A stretch of DNA of 5,494 nucleotides from Cloacimonetes bacterium UBA5456 (GTDB taxonomy: Bacteria; Cloacimonadota; Cloacimonadia; Cloacimonadales; Cloacimonadaceae), in the NCBI GenBank assembly GCA_002427325.1, contig DIQS01000070.1:80417-85910 (forward strand), given 5' to 3'. The position numbers were made by a program, and so were the translations under genes. The notes beneath the pieces were generated by a model. The model was not told the DNA's origin, ran no database searches, and saw only the letters and a program-made list of their open reading frames with translations. Within the stretch, counting starts at the first letter, position 1; each line of letters begins with the position of its first letter. Of the stretch, positions 1-5,455 are shown piece by piece.

Positions 1-45
1 TAGGTTTTCAATCCTGAGATCAAAACCTCCTACTATCTATAGGGA

Positions 46-78
46 GACAAAATCGAAAAACGGCGACAAAATGGACAA
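46..78. repeat. Direct repeat GACAAAAT x2 plus GGACAA, possible IS-end remnant
   Basis: The octamer GACAAAAT occurs at 46-53 and again at 65-72, followed at once by GGACAA (73-78). Read on the minus strand this gives spaced TTGTC / TTTTGTC words. Closely spaced repeats of this kind, with GACAAAATGGACA-like words, are found at the ends of some IS21-family elements. No transposase gene, complete inverted terminal repeat or target duplication is visible in the window, so the assignment is a guess. The repeat itself is plain in the sequence. Confidence 0.3.
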
Positions 79-148
79 CTATTTTTTTGCTCACTCTCAT
101 AAGTGACTGATAAATGAATCCTGAAATAATTTTGAAAAAGATATTAAG

Positions 149-163
149 CATAACCATGTTATG
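149..163. repeat. Short palindrome CATAAC-CAT-GTTATG
   Basis: Perfect six-base arms (149-154 and 158-163) flank a three-base centre. It lies in the AT-rich non-coding region, more than 200 bases beyond the regulator stop codon. It could be an operator half-site pair for a gene outside the window, or a weak hairpin. On the minus strand the nearest T run begins about nine bases after the stem, which is too far for a normal intrinsic terminator. Confidence 0.3.
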
Positions 164-302
164 TAAACCTGTCGTGTTTTGAGTTACTTAGCACTTAGTT
201 GCTTGTTAATTGCTTGAATGGGATGACTTTATTATAGCCGAGCTTAGAGCAATCAGTGACGAGAAAGCTACGCTCCTTTCTGGCGATAGGGGATATTTAG
301 TG

Positions 303-346
303 CTTGGAGCTACGAGCTATACAAGAGCCACATAAGAGCTGCATTC
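303..346. repeat. GAGC-phased repeats and imperfect hairpin
   Basis: GAGC begins at 307, 314, 325 and 336. The last three start 11-base units that match each other at 7 to 8 of 11 positions. A second GAGCTnnGAGC block lies at 240-250. The stretch 303-325 can also fold as CTTG-AGCT-ACG-AGCT-CAAG with a small internal loop. It lies in the presumed 3' untranslated part of the regulator transcript. Without a following T run on the minus strand it is not a normal terminator. Function unknown. Confidence 0.3.
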
Positions 347-378
347 ATCAGAAACAGATAACGCCGATTCAGATACGA

Positions 379-2631
379 TCAGCGTTTGATCCCATATTTC
401 TGTATCCTACGACACAAGGTAGATTCAGACATATTCAGCAGCTTAGCCGCATATTTTTGCTTTCCCCCAGTTTTGCGCAAAGCCTGCTTGATCCTTTCTT
501 TATCTATTTCTTGAATATCGCTTTCCAACAGGCTGTTCAGCTTGACGTTAGTCTCCCTAAACGCGGTGATGTTTTCCAATATCTCAGCATCCCACACCGG
601 CTTATAATAGAGGATAAAGAGCTGTTCAATGATGTTTTTTAGTTCACTGATATTACCGGGGAATTCATAGCTACTCAGCCGCGTATAGAAGGAACGCTCG
701 ATCTTTGGCATGCTCTTACTGCTTTCCCAAGAGATGTTTCGCACAAAGTTTTCCACCAATTGCGGGAGGTCTTCCTTTCTTTCCCTCAGTGGCGGCACAG
801 ATATTTCTAAGGTGCTTAACTTATTGAGCAGATTCAGGTTAAAGCTCCCCTCTCGCACGAGACGGAGCATGTTTTTGCTGGAAGAAGAGATGATGCGACA
901 GGTGATCTTTTCTGCTTTTCCGCTATTTCTATTCAGATAATGTCCGCTTTCGATAACATCCGCCAGCCTCATCTGGAAGTCCATTGGCAATGCCGTCACT
1001 TCGTCAATATACAATGTCCCACCGGCTGCAAGGGCAAAATATCCGCATTTATCCAGATTATCACCAACTTGGCTACTGGGTTCACCAAAGAATTTTGACT
1101 CCAATTCTTTCTCAGGCAGTGCTGAGCAATTCATGTTATAGAATTCCCCCTTGCTTTCTTCCGAACCATAGTGAATCATCTGTGCGACAATCTTTTTGCC
1201 CGCCCCATTTTCGCCGGAGAGGAACACGTTGGAATCTTTTTGCATGGCGGCTAAGGTTGCGGCATCCACGACTCTTCTCGCAGCTTCACTTATGCCAGAA
1301 AAACGTTCATAGGTTCTGCGCGACATTTCTCTGAGCAAATTGTTATATTTAGCTTGGACTTCGTGTGATTCATGCGTGATGAGCCTGAGCTTGTCTGCAC
1401 TATGCTGACTATGCGCCAGTTTGACTTCTAAGATGGTATGAGTATTGATCTTATCTATTTCGAGCAACAGCTTATAGGCATCTTCAAAGTTATTATTCAT
1501 GGCGTGATATTGCGCGATCAATCTTGCAGTGACGAGTAGTTTATTATTTTTCTGATGTTTACGATAGAAGTCTGCAACGGTGATGAGCCTCGGGATTGCT
1601 TCGTCCCAACGGTCTAATTCCACCATTGTAGTAGCAATGTCCAAATTCAGGTCCATCTCTTTTCCGAGCACATTCTGTTGTTTAACAGCTTCTTCTGCTT
1701 GAATCAGATAGGACAGAGCTCTGCTGGGTTCTTTGAGATGATTTAATGCTTCTGCAATTGTTCTGAGGCTGGAAATGTATAAGCTCAACACTGGAATATC
1801 GCCCTTTTTAAAGGAAGCAATGCTTTTTTGGAGGAATAGCACAGCCGCGGGATAGTCCTCTTGAGCCATTTTGAGCTTGCCATAGTGATATTCCTGCTTG
1901 AAGTTGTATTGTGGAAGCCTCAGACGTGAAATCAGTTCCTCGCCGATGATATTAAATTGTTCTCCCAATTCAATCTTCCCCAGCTCCGCAGCACACTGCA
2001 GAATCCACAAGGCCAGTTCCAAAGATAGCGTAGTCATTTGATTGTTTTCGGCTATCTCATAAGCCATAGTATAATAAGCCAATGCTATCTCAAAGCAATG
2101 GTTACGCATGTAGATGAGTCCCACCCAAGTGATGAGGCTGCAGCGAAAATAAGGATGCTCTGCTTCGTCAATGCGATTTGAAAGTGCCTCAAGTTGAATG
2201 TCGATATTCTTCGATTCTCTATGGCTGAGAAGCAGTTTGATGGCTTCTATGCCGAGTTCTAAATATGGAACACGGTTTCGTTGTACAAAGAAAGTAGCTT
2301 CTTGGATCGTGGATCTGACAGCCTGCATGTCTCCCAAGAGCATATAAACGCCGCAGGTGTTTAGCTTTAGCAAAATCGAGATTTCGGGATCTTCAGCGGG
2401 GTTAATCATGCTTTCTAATTCTTTGGTGATCTTCATTAAATTCTCAGGCTTGACTGCGTTGATCATTCCACGTTGTTTTGCCAGCTTGATTCCCAGCATT
2501 TCCGCTTTGGAGAATCCGCCCGTTTCTTCATTTATCGCCAGATAGATCAAGGGGTCTCGAAGCATCAACATATATTGGTGGAAAATCTGATTGAGTTTTG
2601 CATTAACATCTTGCATTGCTGTGGTCTCCAT
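379..2631 (-). CDS. TPR-AAA+-Fis HTH regulator with degenerate sigma-54 activator domain
   Basis: The 750-residue protein is probably a cytoplasmic transcription regulator. Residues ~85-396 are helical TPR-like repeats (clearest at 161-197, 242-276, 288-320, 326-360, 365-396), followed by a polar helical linker (~397-440). Residues ~441-680 are an AAA+ domain of the sigma-54 activator family: Walker A GENGAGKK (473-480), switch Asn501, Walker B GGTLYIDE (537-544), and PPLRER (613-618). Residues ~708-748 are a Fis-type helix-turn-helix. Key activator features are missing. The loop between FFG (514-516) and GYF (530-532) has no GAFTGA and is about one residue short. Asn598 and Lys604 occupy the two arginine-finger positions. 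Ser662 replaces the sensor II Arg in PGNxxEL. The family normally remodels sigma-54 polymerase by ATP hydrolysis; this one probably cannot. TyrR is a known relative lacking GAFTGA that acts with sigma-70. ATG at 2631 is chosen because TAAGGA lies nine bases upstream. The gene starts 12 bases after the permease stop, so it is probably co-transcribed. Its ligand and targets are unknown. The frame is uninterrupted, which argues against a pseudogene. Confidence 0.9.
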   Translation of the reverse strand: METTAMQDVNAKLNQIFHQYMLMLRDPLIYLAINEETGGFSKAEMLGIKLAKQRGMINAVKPENLMKITKELESMINPAEDPEISILLKLNTCGVYMLLGDMQAVRSTIQEATFFVQRNRVPYLELGIEAIKLLLSHRESKNIDIQLEALSNRIDEAEHPYFRCSLITWVGLIYMRNHCFEIALAYYTMAYEIAENNQMTTLSLELALWILQCAAELGKIELGEQFNIIGEELISRLRLPQYNFKQEYHYGKLKMAQEDYPAAVLFLQKSIASFKKGDIPVLSLYISSLRTIAEALNHLKEPSRALSYLIQAEEAVKQQNVLGKEMDLNLDIATTMVELDRWDEAIPRLITVADFYRKHQKNNKLLVTARLIAQYHAMNNNFEDAYKLLLEIDKINTHTILEVKLAHSQHSADKLRLITHESHEVQAKYNNLLREMSRRTYERFSGISEAARRVVDAATLAAMQKDSNVFLSGENGAGKKIVAQMIHYGSEESKGEFYNMNCSALPEKELESKFFGEPSSQVGDNLDKCGYFALAAGGTLYIDEVTALPMDFQMRLADVIESGHYLNRNSGKAEKITCRIISSSSKNMLRLVREGSFNLNLLNKLSTLEISVPPLRERKEDLPQLVENFVRNISWESSKSMPKIERSFYTRLSSYEFPGNISELKNIIEQLFILYYKPVWDAEILENITAFRETNVKLNSLLESDIQEIDKERIKQALRKTGGKQKYAAKLLNMSESTLCRRIQKYGIKR

Positions 2632-2640
2632 CTTTTCAAA

Positions 2641-2646
2641 TCCTTA
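2641..2646 (-). promoter_or_regulatory. Ribosome binding site of the regulator, overlapping permease stop
   Basis: On the minus strand the permease stop TAA (2646-2644) runs into GGA (2643-2641), giving TAAGGA nine bases before the ATG at 2631. It fixes the regulator start at the first Met rather than the in-frame Met at residue 6. The arrangement suggests translational coupling between permease and regulator. Confidence 0.6.
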
Positions 2647-3561
2647 TTTCCTTACGAGCAAATAGGCGAAGAAGGGACATCCCACCGCAGCGGTGATCAC
2701 TCCCACCGGCAGTTCTATCACGCCTATGTTTTTTGCCAAAAAATCTGACATGAGGAGAAATCCTGCCCCGAAAAGCATGCTCCCGGGAAAGATTTCACTT
2801 TGTTTATTGAACCCCAACATGCGCATAATATGTGGAGTTATGAGTCCCACAAAGCCGATGATGCCGGCAAAGGAGACAACGATTCCAATGATCAGCGAGC
2901 TGATCCAAAATATCTTTTTTCGCAGCGTTTGCACCCCAATTCCAACGCTCTGAGCATAGTTGTCGGAAGTGCTCATGATGTCCAGCGCACGACTTTGCAA
3001 ATATAACCAAATGATGAGTATGCCCACAAGCGGGCTGAGCCCGAGGAACACGCGATATTCTAAATGGCTGAAAATCCGCCCCAGATTGCCCATTAAAGTG
3101 CTGAGAATAAGCACGGTATCCTCTCTACCCAGATACATGAGCAAAGAAATTCCGCTGGAGAAAAACAAGCCTGCGACCACTCCCGCGATGATGAGCCGAC
3201 CTTTGTCAAAAACCCCGTCTTTCAGCGCCAAACGCCAGACTAAGACCATAGTGAGCAGCGCTCCGATAAATCCGCCTAAGGGCATGAGAATGATCAGCCC
3301 CAAACTTGCAAAGATGATGCTGCCCAAAGCCGAGCCCGACGAGACTCCGAGTATGTAAGGATCCGCCAATGGATTGCCTAACATCAGTTGATAGACGCTA
3401 CCCACAGCGGCGAGACTCATGCCGGTGACGATGGTGAGAACCAGCCTCGGCAGACGAACGTTTAGAATGATATTTTGCCCTGGATTGCCGCTAAAGAGAT
3501 AGAGCACAATCATGCCCACAAATGCCAGCGAGATAGCCAGATAGATCAAGAACTTTTTCAC
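2644..3561 (-). CDS. FecCD/BtuC-family ABC importer permease
   Basis: This is a polytopic inner-membrane permease of class II ABC importers, which take up vitamin B12, heme or ferric siderophores. With the GTG start used here it has 305 residues, slightly under the usual ~330. Family signatures are in order: RLPRL near 36-40, NPLADPYILGVSSG (63-76), the GFVGLITPHIMR stretch (236-247) and the C-terminal ELPVGV...CPFFAYLL (283-302). Many hydrophobic segments between them fit the usual ten helices. An ATG 18 bases upstream (3579) is possible, but nothing like a Shine-Dalgarno precedes it, whereas GAGG lies seven bases before the GTG at 3561. That GTG overlaps the binding-protein stop as GTGA, a classic coupled junction. 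The substrate cannot be read from the permease; the neighbouring binding protein points to a corrinoid or iron chelate. No ATPase gene follows, so the nucleotide-binding subunit must come from elsewhere. Confidence 0.93.
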   Translation of the reverse strand: MKKFLIYLAISLAFVGMIVLYLFSGNPGQNIILNVRLPRLVLTIVTGMSLAAVGSVYQLMLGNPLADPYILGVSSGSALGSIIFASLGLIILMPLGGFIGALLTMVLVWRLALKDGVFDKGRLIIAGVVAGLFFSSGISLLMYLGREDTVLILSTLMGNLGRIFSHLEYRVFLGLSPLVGILIIWLYLQSRALDIMSTSDNYAQSVGIGVQTLRKKIFWISSLIIGIVVSFAGIIGFVGLITPHIMRMLGFNKQSEIFPGSMLFGAGFLLMSDFLAKNIGVIELPVGVITAAVGCPFFAYLLVRK

Positions 3562-4442
3562 AAACCAGCCTCGCACCATTTTTGATAGATCTTGGCAAGC
3601 TCCTTCATGCCTTGGATACTTCGCGGGCTCGCACGCTGTAAAATATCCGGCGAAATATCTTCTTCAAAATATATCTGTTGATTTTTGATTGCGGGGATCA
3701 CGTGCCAACCCTTGCGAGCGACAATGTTTTCCAAACTATCGCGCGAATAGCAGATCATGATATCCGGCATTGCTTTGATCACTTCCTCGGGATTGATGCG
3801 CGAATAGTCGCGTTCTAAGACTCTAAAAATATTCTCCCCGCCGGAGTGATTGATGAGCTCGCCCACCAAGGATTCATCCGAGACGCTCATCAGGGGTTCA
3901 CGATAGATTTCCAGATATACTTTGGGCTTCTTGCCGCTATTTTCTGCAGCTTTGCCGATATCGCCAATCTCAGTCTGTAGCGATTCCACCAATTTTTTTG
4001 CTTCGCTCTGCCTGCCGACGATCTCACCTAAACGAAAGATTTCGCTGAGCATCTCGTCGAGATTTTTAGGATAGCTCGACACCACTTCAATGCCTAACTT
4101 TCGTAAGTCCGTTGCGATAGCCTCTTGTTCAAGAGCTGAAGTAAACACGATTTTTGGTTCAAGGGCCAAGACCTTTTCTTTGTCAATAGCTCCAAAATTG
4201 CCCACGATGACCCTCTCGCCGAGTTGTGGAGGATAGTCACATTCCACGGTGACTCCGGAGATCTCATCAGAAGCCCCTAAAGCCGCTAAAATTTCAGCAA
4301 CTTCAGGCGAAAGTACCACATAGGAAGCTTTAGTCACGGCTTCCCGCGGCGTGCAAGAAAGCATGCTAAATAGCGGTACGCTAAGGATTAACAATGTTCT
4401 GCAGAGTTTACTGCAAGAGTTTAAAAAGCTTGATAATTTCAT
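3558..4442 (-). CDS. BtuF/FhuD-type ABC transporter substrate-binding lipoprotein
   Basis: The 294-residue extracytoplasmic binding protein of the periplasmic-binding-protein fold with two lobes and a rigid linker helix (Pfam PF01497 type) would deliver substrate to the adjacent permease. The N terminus has a basic, Cys-containing n-region, a hydrophobic stretch (~16-28) and a lipobox-like MLSC ending at Cys30. Met at -3 is off-consensus, but lipid anchoring is the best reading. Family landmarks are LSPEVAEILAALGA (near 44-57), CDYPPQ (68-73), VLALEPKIVF (~91-100), the SGGENIF stretch (200-206) and RASPR (270-274). DYPPQ, GGENIF and RASPR also occur in E. coli BtuF as I recall it, which favours a corrinoid; heme or siderophore binding remains possible. 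The ATG at 4442 is preferred to an in-frame TTG at 4466, which would add eight residues before the signal sequence and lies inside the likely promoter. No good Shine-Dalgarno precedes the ATG. First gene of the three-gene unit. Confidence 0.9.
   Translation of the reverse strand: MKLSSFLNSCSKLCRTLLILSVPLFSMLSCTPREAVTKASYVVLSPEVAEILAALGASDEISGVTVECDYPPQLGERVIVGNFGAIDKEKVLALEPKIVFTSALEQEAIATDLRKLGIEVVSSYPKNLDEMLSEIFRLGEIVGRQSEAKKLVESLQTEIGDIGKAAENSGKKPKVYLEIYREPLMSVSDESLVGELINHSGGENIFRVLERDYSRINPEEVIKAMPDIMICYSRDSLENIVARKGWHVIPAIKNQQIYFEEDISPDILQRASPRSIQGMKELAKIYQKWCEAGL
3569..3572 (-). promoter_or_regulatory. GAGG ribosome binding site deciding the permease start
   Basis: On the minus strand GAGG (3572-3569) lies seven bases before GTG at 3561, inside the last codons of the binding-protein gene. 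The alternative ATG at 3579 has no comparable purine motif upstream. This supports the GTG and the four-base overlap. Confidence 0.55.
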
Positions 4443-4454
4443 TGTTGCAATTAT
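4433..4454. promoter_or_regulatory. Palindrome over the importer start codon, candidate operator
   Basis: On the plus strand ATAATTTCA (4433-4441) and TGCAATTAT (4446-4454) are inverted copies with one mismatch in nine, separated by TTGT. The element covers the ATG of the binding-protein gene (4440-4442) and most of the -10 candidate. A repressor bound here would block initiation. The spacing does not fit a standard 19-base Fur box. An RNA hairpin at the very 5' end of the transcript is the alternative. Confidence 0.3.
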
Positions 4455-4476
4455 TAACTCGCCCAAAAAATGTCAA
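4450..4476 (-). promoter_or_regulatory. Putative promoter of the importer-regulator operon
   Basis: On the minus strand a perfect TTGACA (4476-4471) is followed after 15 bases by AATAAT (4455-4450), which matches TATAAT at five of six positions. The expected transcription start would fall around 4443-4444, immediately before the ATG at 4442, so the transcript could be leaderless or nearly so. That would explain the missing Shine-Dalgarno. The 15-base spacer is short, so this remains a candidate. Confidence 0.4.
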
Positions 4477-4540
4477 GATAAATCGGTAAATATCTGAAAA
4501 ACTTTTTTACCTTGCGTGCGAACATCACAGTAATTTCATC

Positions 4541-4569
4541 AAAGAAAAAAAGCCCGATTAGCTCGGGCT
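4541..4569 (-). terminator. Intrinsic terminator of the L,D-transpeptidase gene
   Basis: On the minus strand a perfect seven-pair stem AGCCCGA / TCGGGCT (4569-4563 and 4557-4551) closes a five-base loop and is followed directly by a T-rich run, TTTTTTCTTT (4550-4541). It lies 27 bases after the transpeptidase stop codon and separates that gene from the importer operon. Confidence 0.9.
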
Positions 4570-4596
4570 CAATATTTGATCCTAAAATAGCACCGT

Positions 4597-5349
4597 TCAA
4601 AGCGTTGCAACTATATCCACTGCCACATATTGATTATTCCCAATAATCCTTTTAAGCTCTTCCAATTCATTGTTATACATCCTGATGCAGCCTTCGGTTT
4701 CGTTGGTGCCAATCGATTCCGGCTTGTGCGTGCCATGAATGCCGATCCCCGTCCAAGTTTTTTGGGAAAAGGTGTTCGCCTTACCGGTGAAAAGTGCCAT
4801 AAACCAGGGACCATAAGCATCGGGCACCTCTCCCAAACCATCGCCAAAGTCATGAGTCCAAGCTTTGGAATCACGAATAAAATTGATGTAAAAGTGCCCT
4901 TCAGGGGTTCTGTTGTCTCCCACGGCCTGCTTGTCTTCGGGATTCTTTCCCAAGGCAACATTATAGTTTTTTATACGTTTACCATCATTATAGAGATGTA
5001 ATTTATGTTGGTTTTTGACAATCAATATATATAAACCGTCTTTCAGCATTCTCGGCTTTCTCGAAGCGATGTCAGGATCTGCGGGATATTGTTTCGTTTG
5101 CATGGCTTTTTCGGGAGTTTTTTGCTCATCAACCCCGTTTATTAGGTCGATTTCCGTCTTATCCTCAGCTTTTTCAACGGTGCTATCATCTGCAATTTGC
5201 ATTTCCGTTTCAATTGTTTTTATCCCTTTTTTGGGCATGAATTTAGACCACAAAAGCCAGATCACCAATAGAAGTATCAAGACTATGAGCAAGATCACGA
5301 TGGGCGGAAGTCCACGCCTGTATGCGCTGTGTTTGGGAAATTTTCTCAT
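4597..5349 (-). CDS. Membrane-anchored L,D-transpeptidase (YkuD family)
   Basis: The 250-residue enzyme probably acts on peptidoglycan outside the inner membrane. L,D-transpeptidases use a catalytic cysteine to form 3-3 cross-links or attach proteins to meso-diaminopimelate. A basic N terminus and one hydrophobic segment (~15-35) form an uncleaved anchor. A low-complexity charged linker follows (~42-100), then the YkuD domain (~105-248). The domain shows GDNRTPEG (144-151), the IHG motif with catalytic His205, and TEGCIRM with nucleophile Cys221 and Arg223. The TEGC form in place of SHGC is a normal family variant, like SRGC in Bacillus YkuD. The start at 5349 is chosen because AGGGAG lies five bases upstream. 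An in-frame ATG at 5415 would add 22 residues before the basic region and would lie across the promoter candidate. It is a single-gene unit ending at the terminator at 4541-4569, with no evident functional link to the importer. Whether it cross-links peptidoglycan, attaches a lipoprotein or remodels the wall cannot be told from sequence. Confidence 0.93.
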   Translation of the reverse strand: MRKFPKHSAYRRGLPPIVILLIVLILLLVIWLLWSKFMPKKGIKTIETEMQIADDSTVEKAEDKTEIDLINGVDEQKTPEKAMQTKQYPADPDIASRKPRMLKDGLYILIVKNQHKLHLYNDGKRIKNYNVALGKNPEDKQAVGDNRTPEGHFYINFIRDSKAWTHDFGDGLGEVPDAYGPWFMALFTGKANTFSQKTWTGIGIHGTHKPESIGTNETEGCIRMYNNELEELKRIIGNNQYVAVDIVATL

Positions 5350-5354
5350 CTTGT

Positions 5355-5360
5355 CTCCCT
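5355..5360 (-). promoter_or_regulatory. Ribosome binding site of the L,D-transpeptidase
   Basis: AGGGAG on the minus strand lies five bases before the ATG at 5349. It is the strongest Shine-Dalgarno in the window and decides this start over the upstream in-frame ATG at 5415. Confidence 0.75.
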
Positions 5361-5388
5361 TTATGATTTTTACTGTGAAACCAATGCA

Positions 5389-5415
5389 ATAATAAGCGCA
5401 AAGATTGTCAAGCAA
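5389..5415 (-). promoter_or_regulatory. Putative promoter of the L,D-transpeptidase gene
   Basis: On the minus strand TATTAT (5394-5389) matches the -10 consensus at five of six positions. Fifteen bases upstream lies TTGCTT (5415-5410). A perfect TTGACA (5411-5406) overlaps it but sits only 11 bases from the -10. The predicted start near 5382 would give a leader of about 33 bases containing the AGGGAG site. The exact -35 is uncertain. Confidence 0.35.
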
Positions 5416-5420
5416 GTAAT

Positions 5421-5455
5421 GCGTTTACGCCGTCTTATTTTCGCTCAATTTTCGC
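5421..5455. promoter_or_regulatory. Palindrome and tandem octamers upstream of the transpeptidase promoter
   Basis: GCGTTTACGC (5421-5430) is a small palindrome with four-base arms. Next to it the octamer ATTTTCGC occurs twice, at 5437-5444 and 5448-5455, exactly 11 bases apart, about one helical turn. They lie just upstream of the -35 candidates, where activators commonly bind. The repeats are plain in the sequence; a regulatory role is inference. Confidence 0.3.

Larger units (their letters stand above)
1..378. other. Non-coding region downstream of the regulator gene
   Basis: No convincing gene is seen in these 378 bases on either strand. Start codons here open only very short frames, and the one long plus-strand frame, beginning near 304, runs antisense into the regulator gene and resembles nothing. 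No tRNA-like cloverleaf or rRNA-like stretch is visible. The region is AT-rich between about 80 and 235. It holds a direct repeat (46-72), a short palindrome (149-163), an 11-base-spaced TTGCTTG pair (199-205 and 210-216) and a cluster of GAGC words (240-339). No hairpin followed by a T run on the minus strand was found, so where the three-gene transcript ends is unclear. Confidence 0.6.

Noticed and set aside
25..47. Similarity to the T7 RNA polymerase promoter (16 of 23 positions, including CTATAGGGAGA)
   Set aside because: The upstream recognition part matches poorly, with the -11 and -7 bases changed. No phage gene is near and the match is not exact enough for vector sequence. Most likely coincidence.
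303..325. Hairpin as the operon terminator
   Set aside because: The stem has an asymmetric internal loop and there is no T run after it on the minus strand.
304..642. 112-residue plus-strand reading frame at the left
   Set aside because: Most of it lies antisense to the C-terminal coding part of the regulator (AAA+ end and HTH), it has no ribosome binding site, and the translation resembles no family.
3562..3579. Upstream ATG start for the permease (311 residues)
   Set aside because: No Shine-Dalgarno precedes it, while the GTG at 3561 has GAGG at ideal spacing and forms a GTGA overlap. The ATG cannot be fully excluded.
4432..4455. Fur box (GATAAT...ATTATT)
   Set aside because: The half-sites are about five bases too far apart for the standard 19-base Fur box and the middle repeat is missing.
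4443..4466. TTG start giving an eight-residue longer binding protein
   Set aside because: It would put MGELIIAT before the signal sequence and lies between the -35 and -10 candidates.
4514..4535. CRP-like site (TGTGA...CAC on the minus strand)
   Set aside because: Only the left half matches; the right half-site is poor and the arms are only three bases.
4682..4693. TEGC in place of SHGC in the transpeptidase active site as a lost catalytic residue
   Set aside because: The nucleophile Cys, the upstream catalytic His and the following Arg are present, and YkuD itself has a non-His residue at this position (SRGC).
5350..5415. ATG at 5415 as the transpeptidase start
   Set aside because: It overlaps the -35 candidate, and the extra 22 residues precede the Lys/Arg-rich start of the membrane anchor. 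The ATG at 5349 has a strong AGGGAG.
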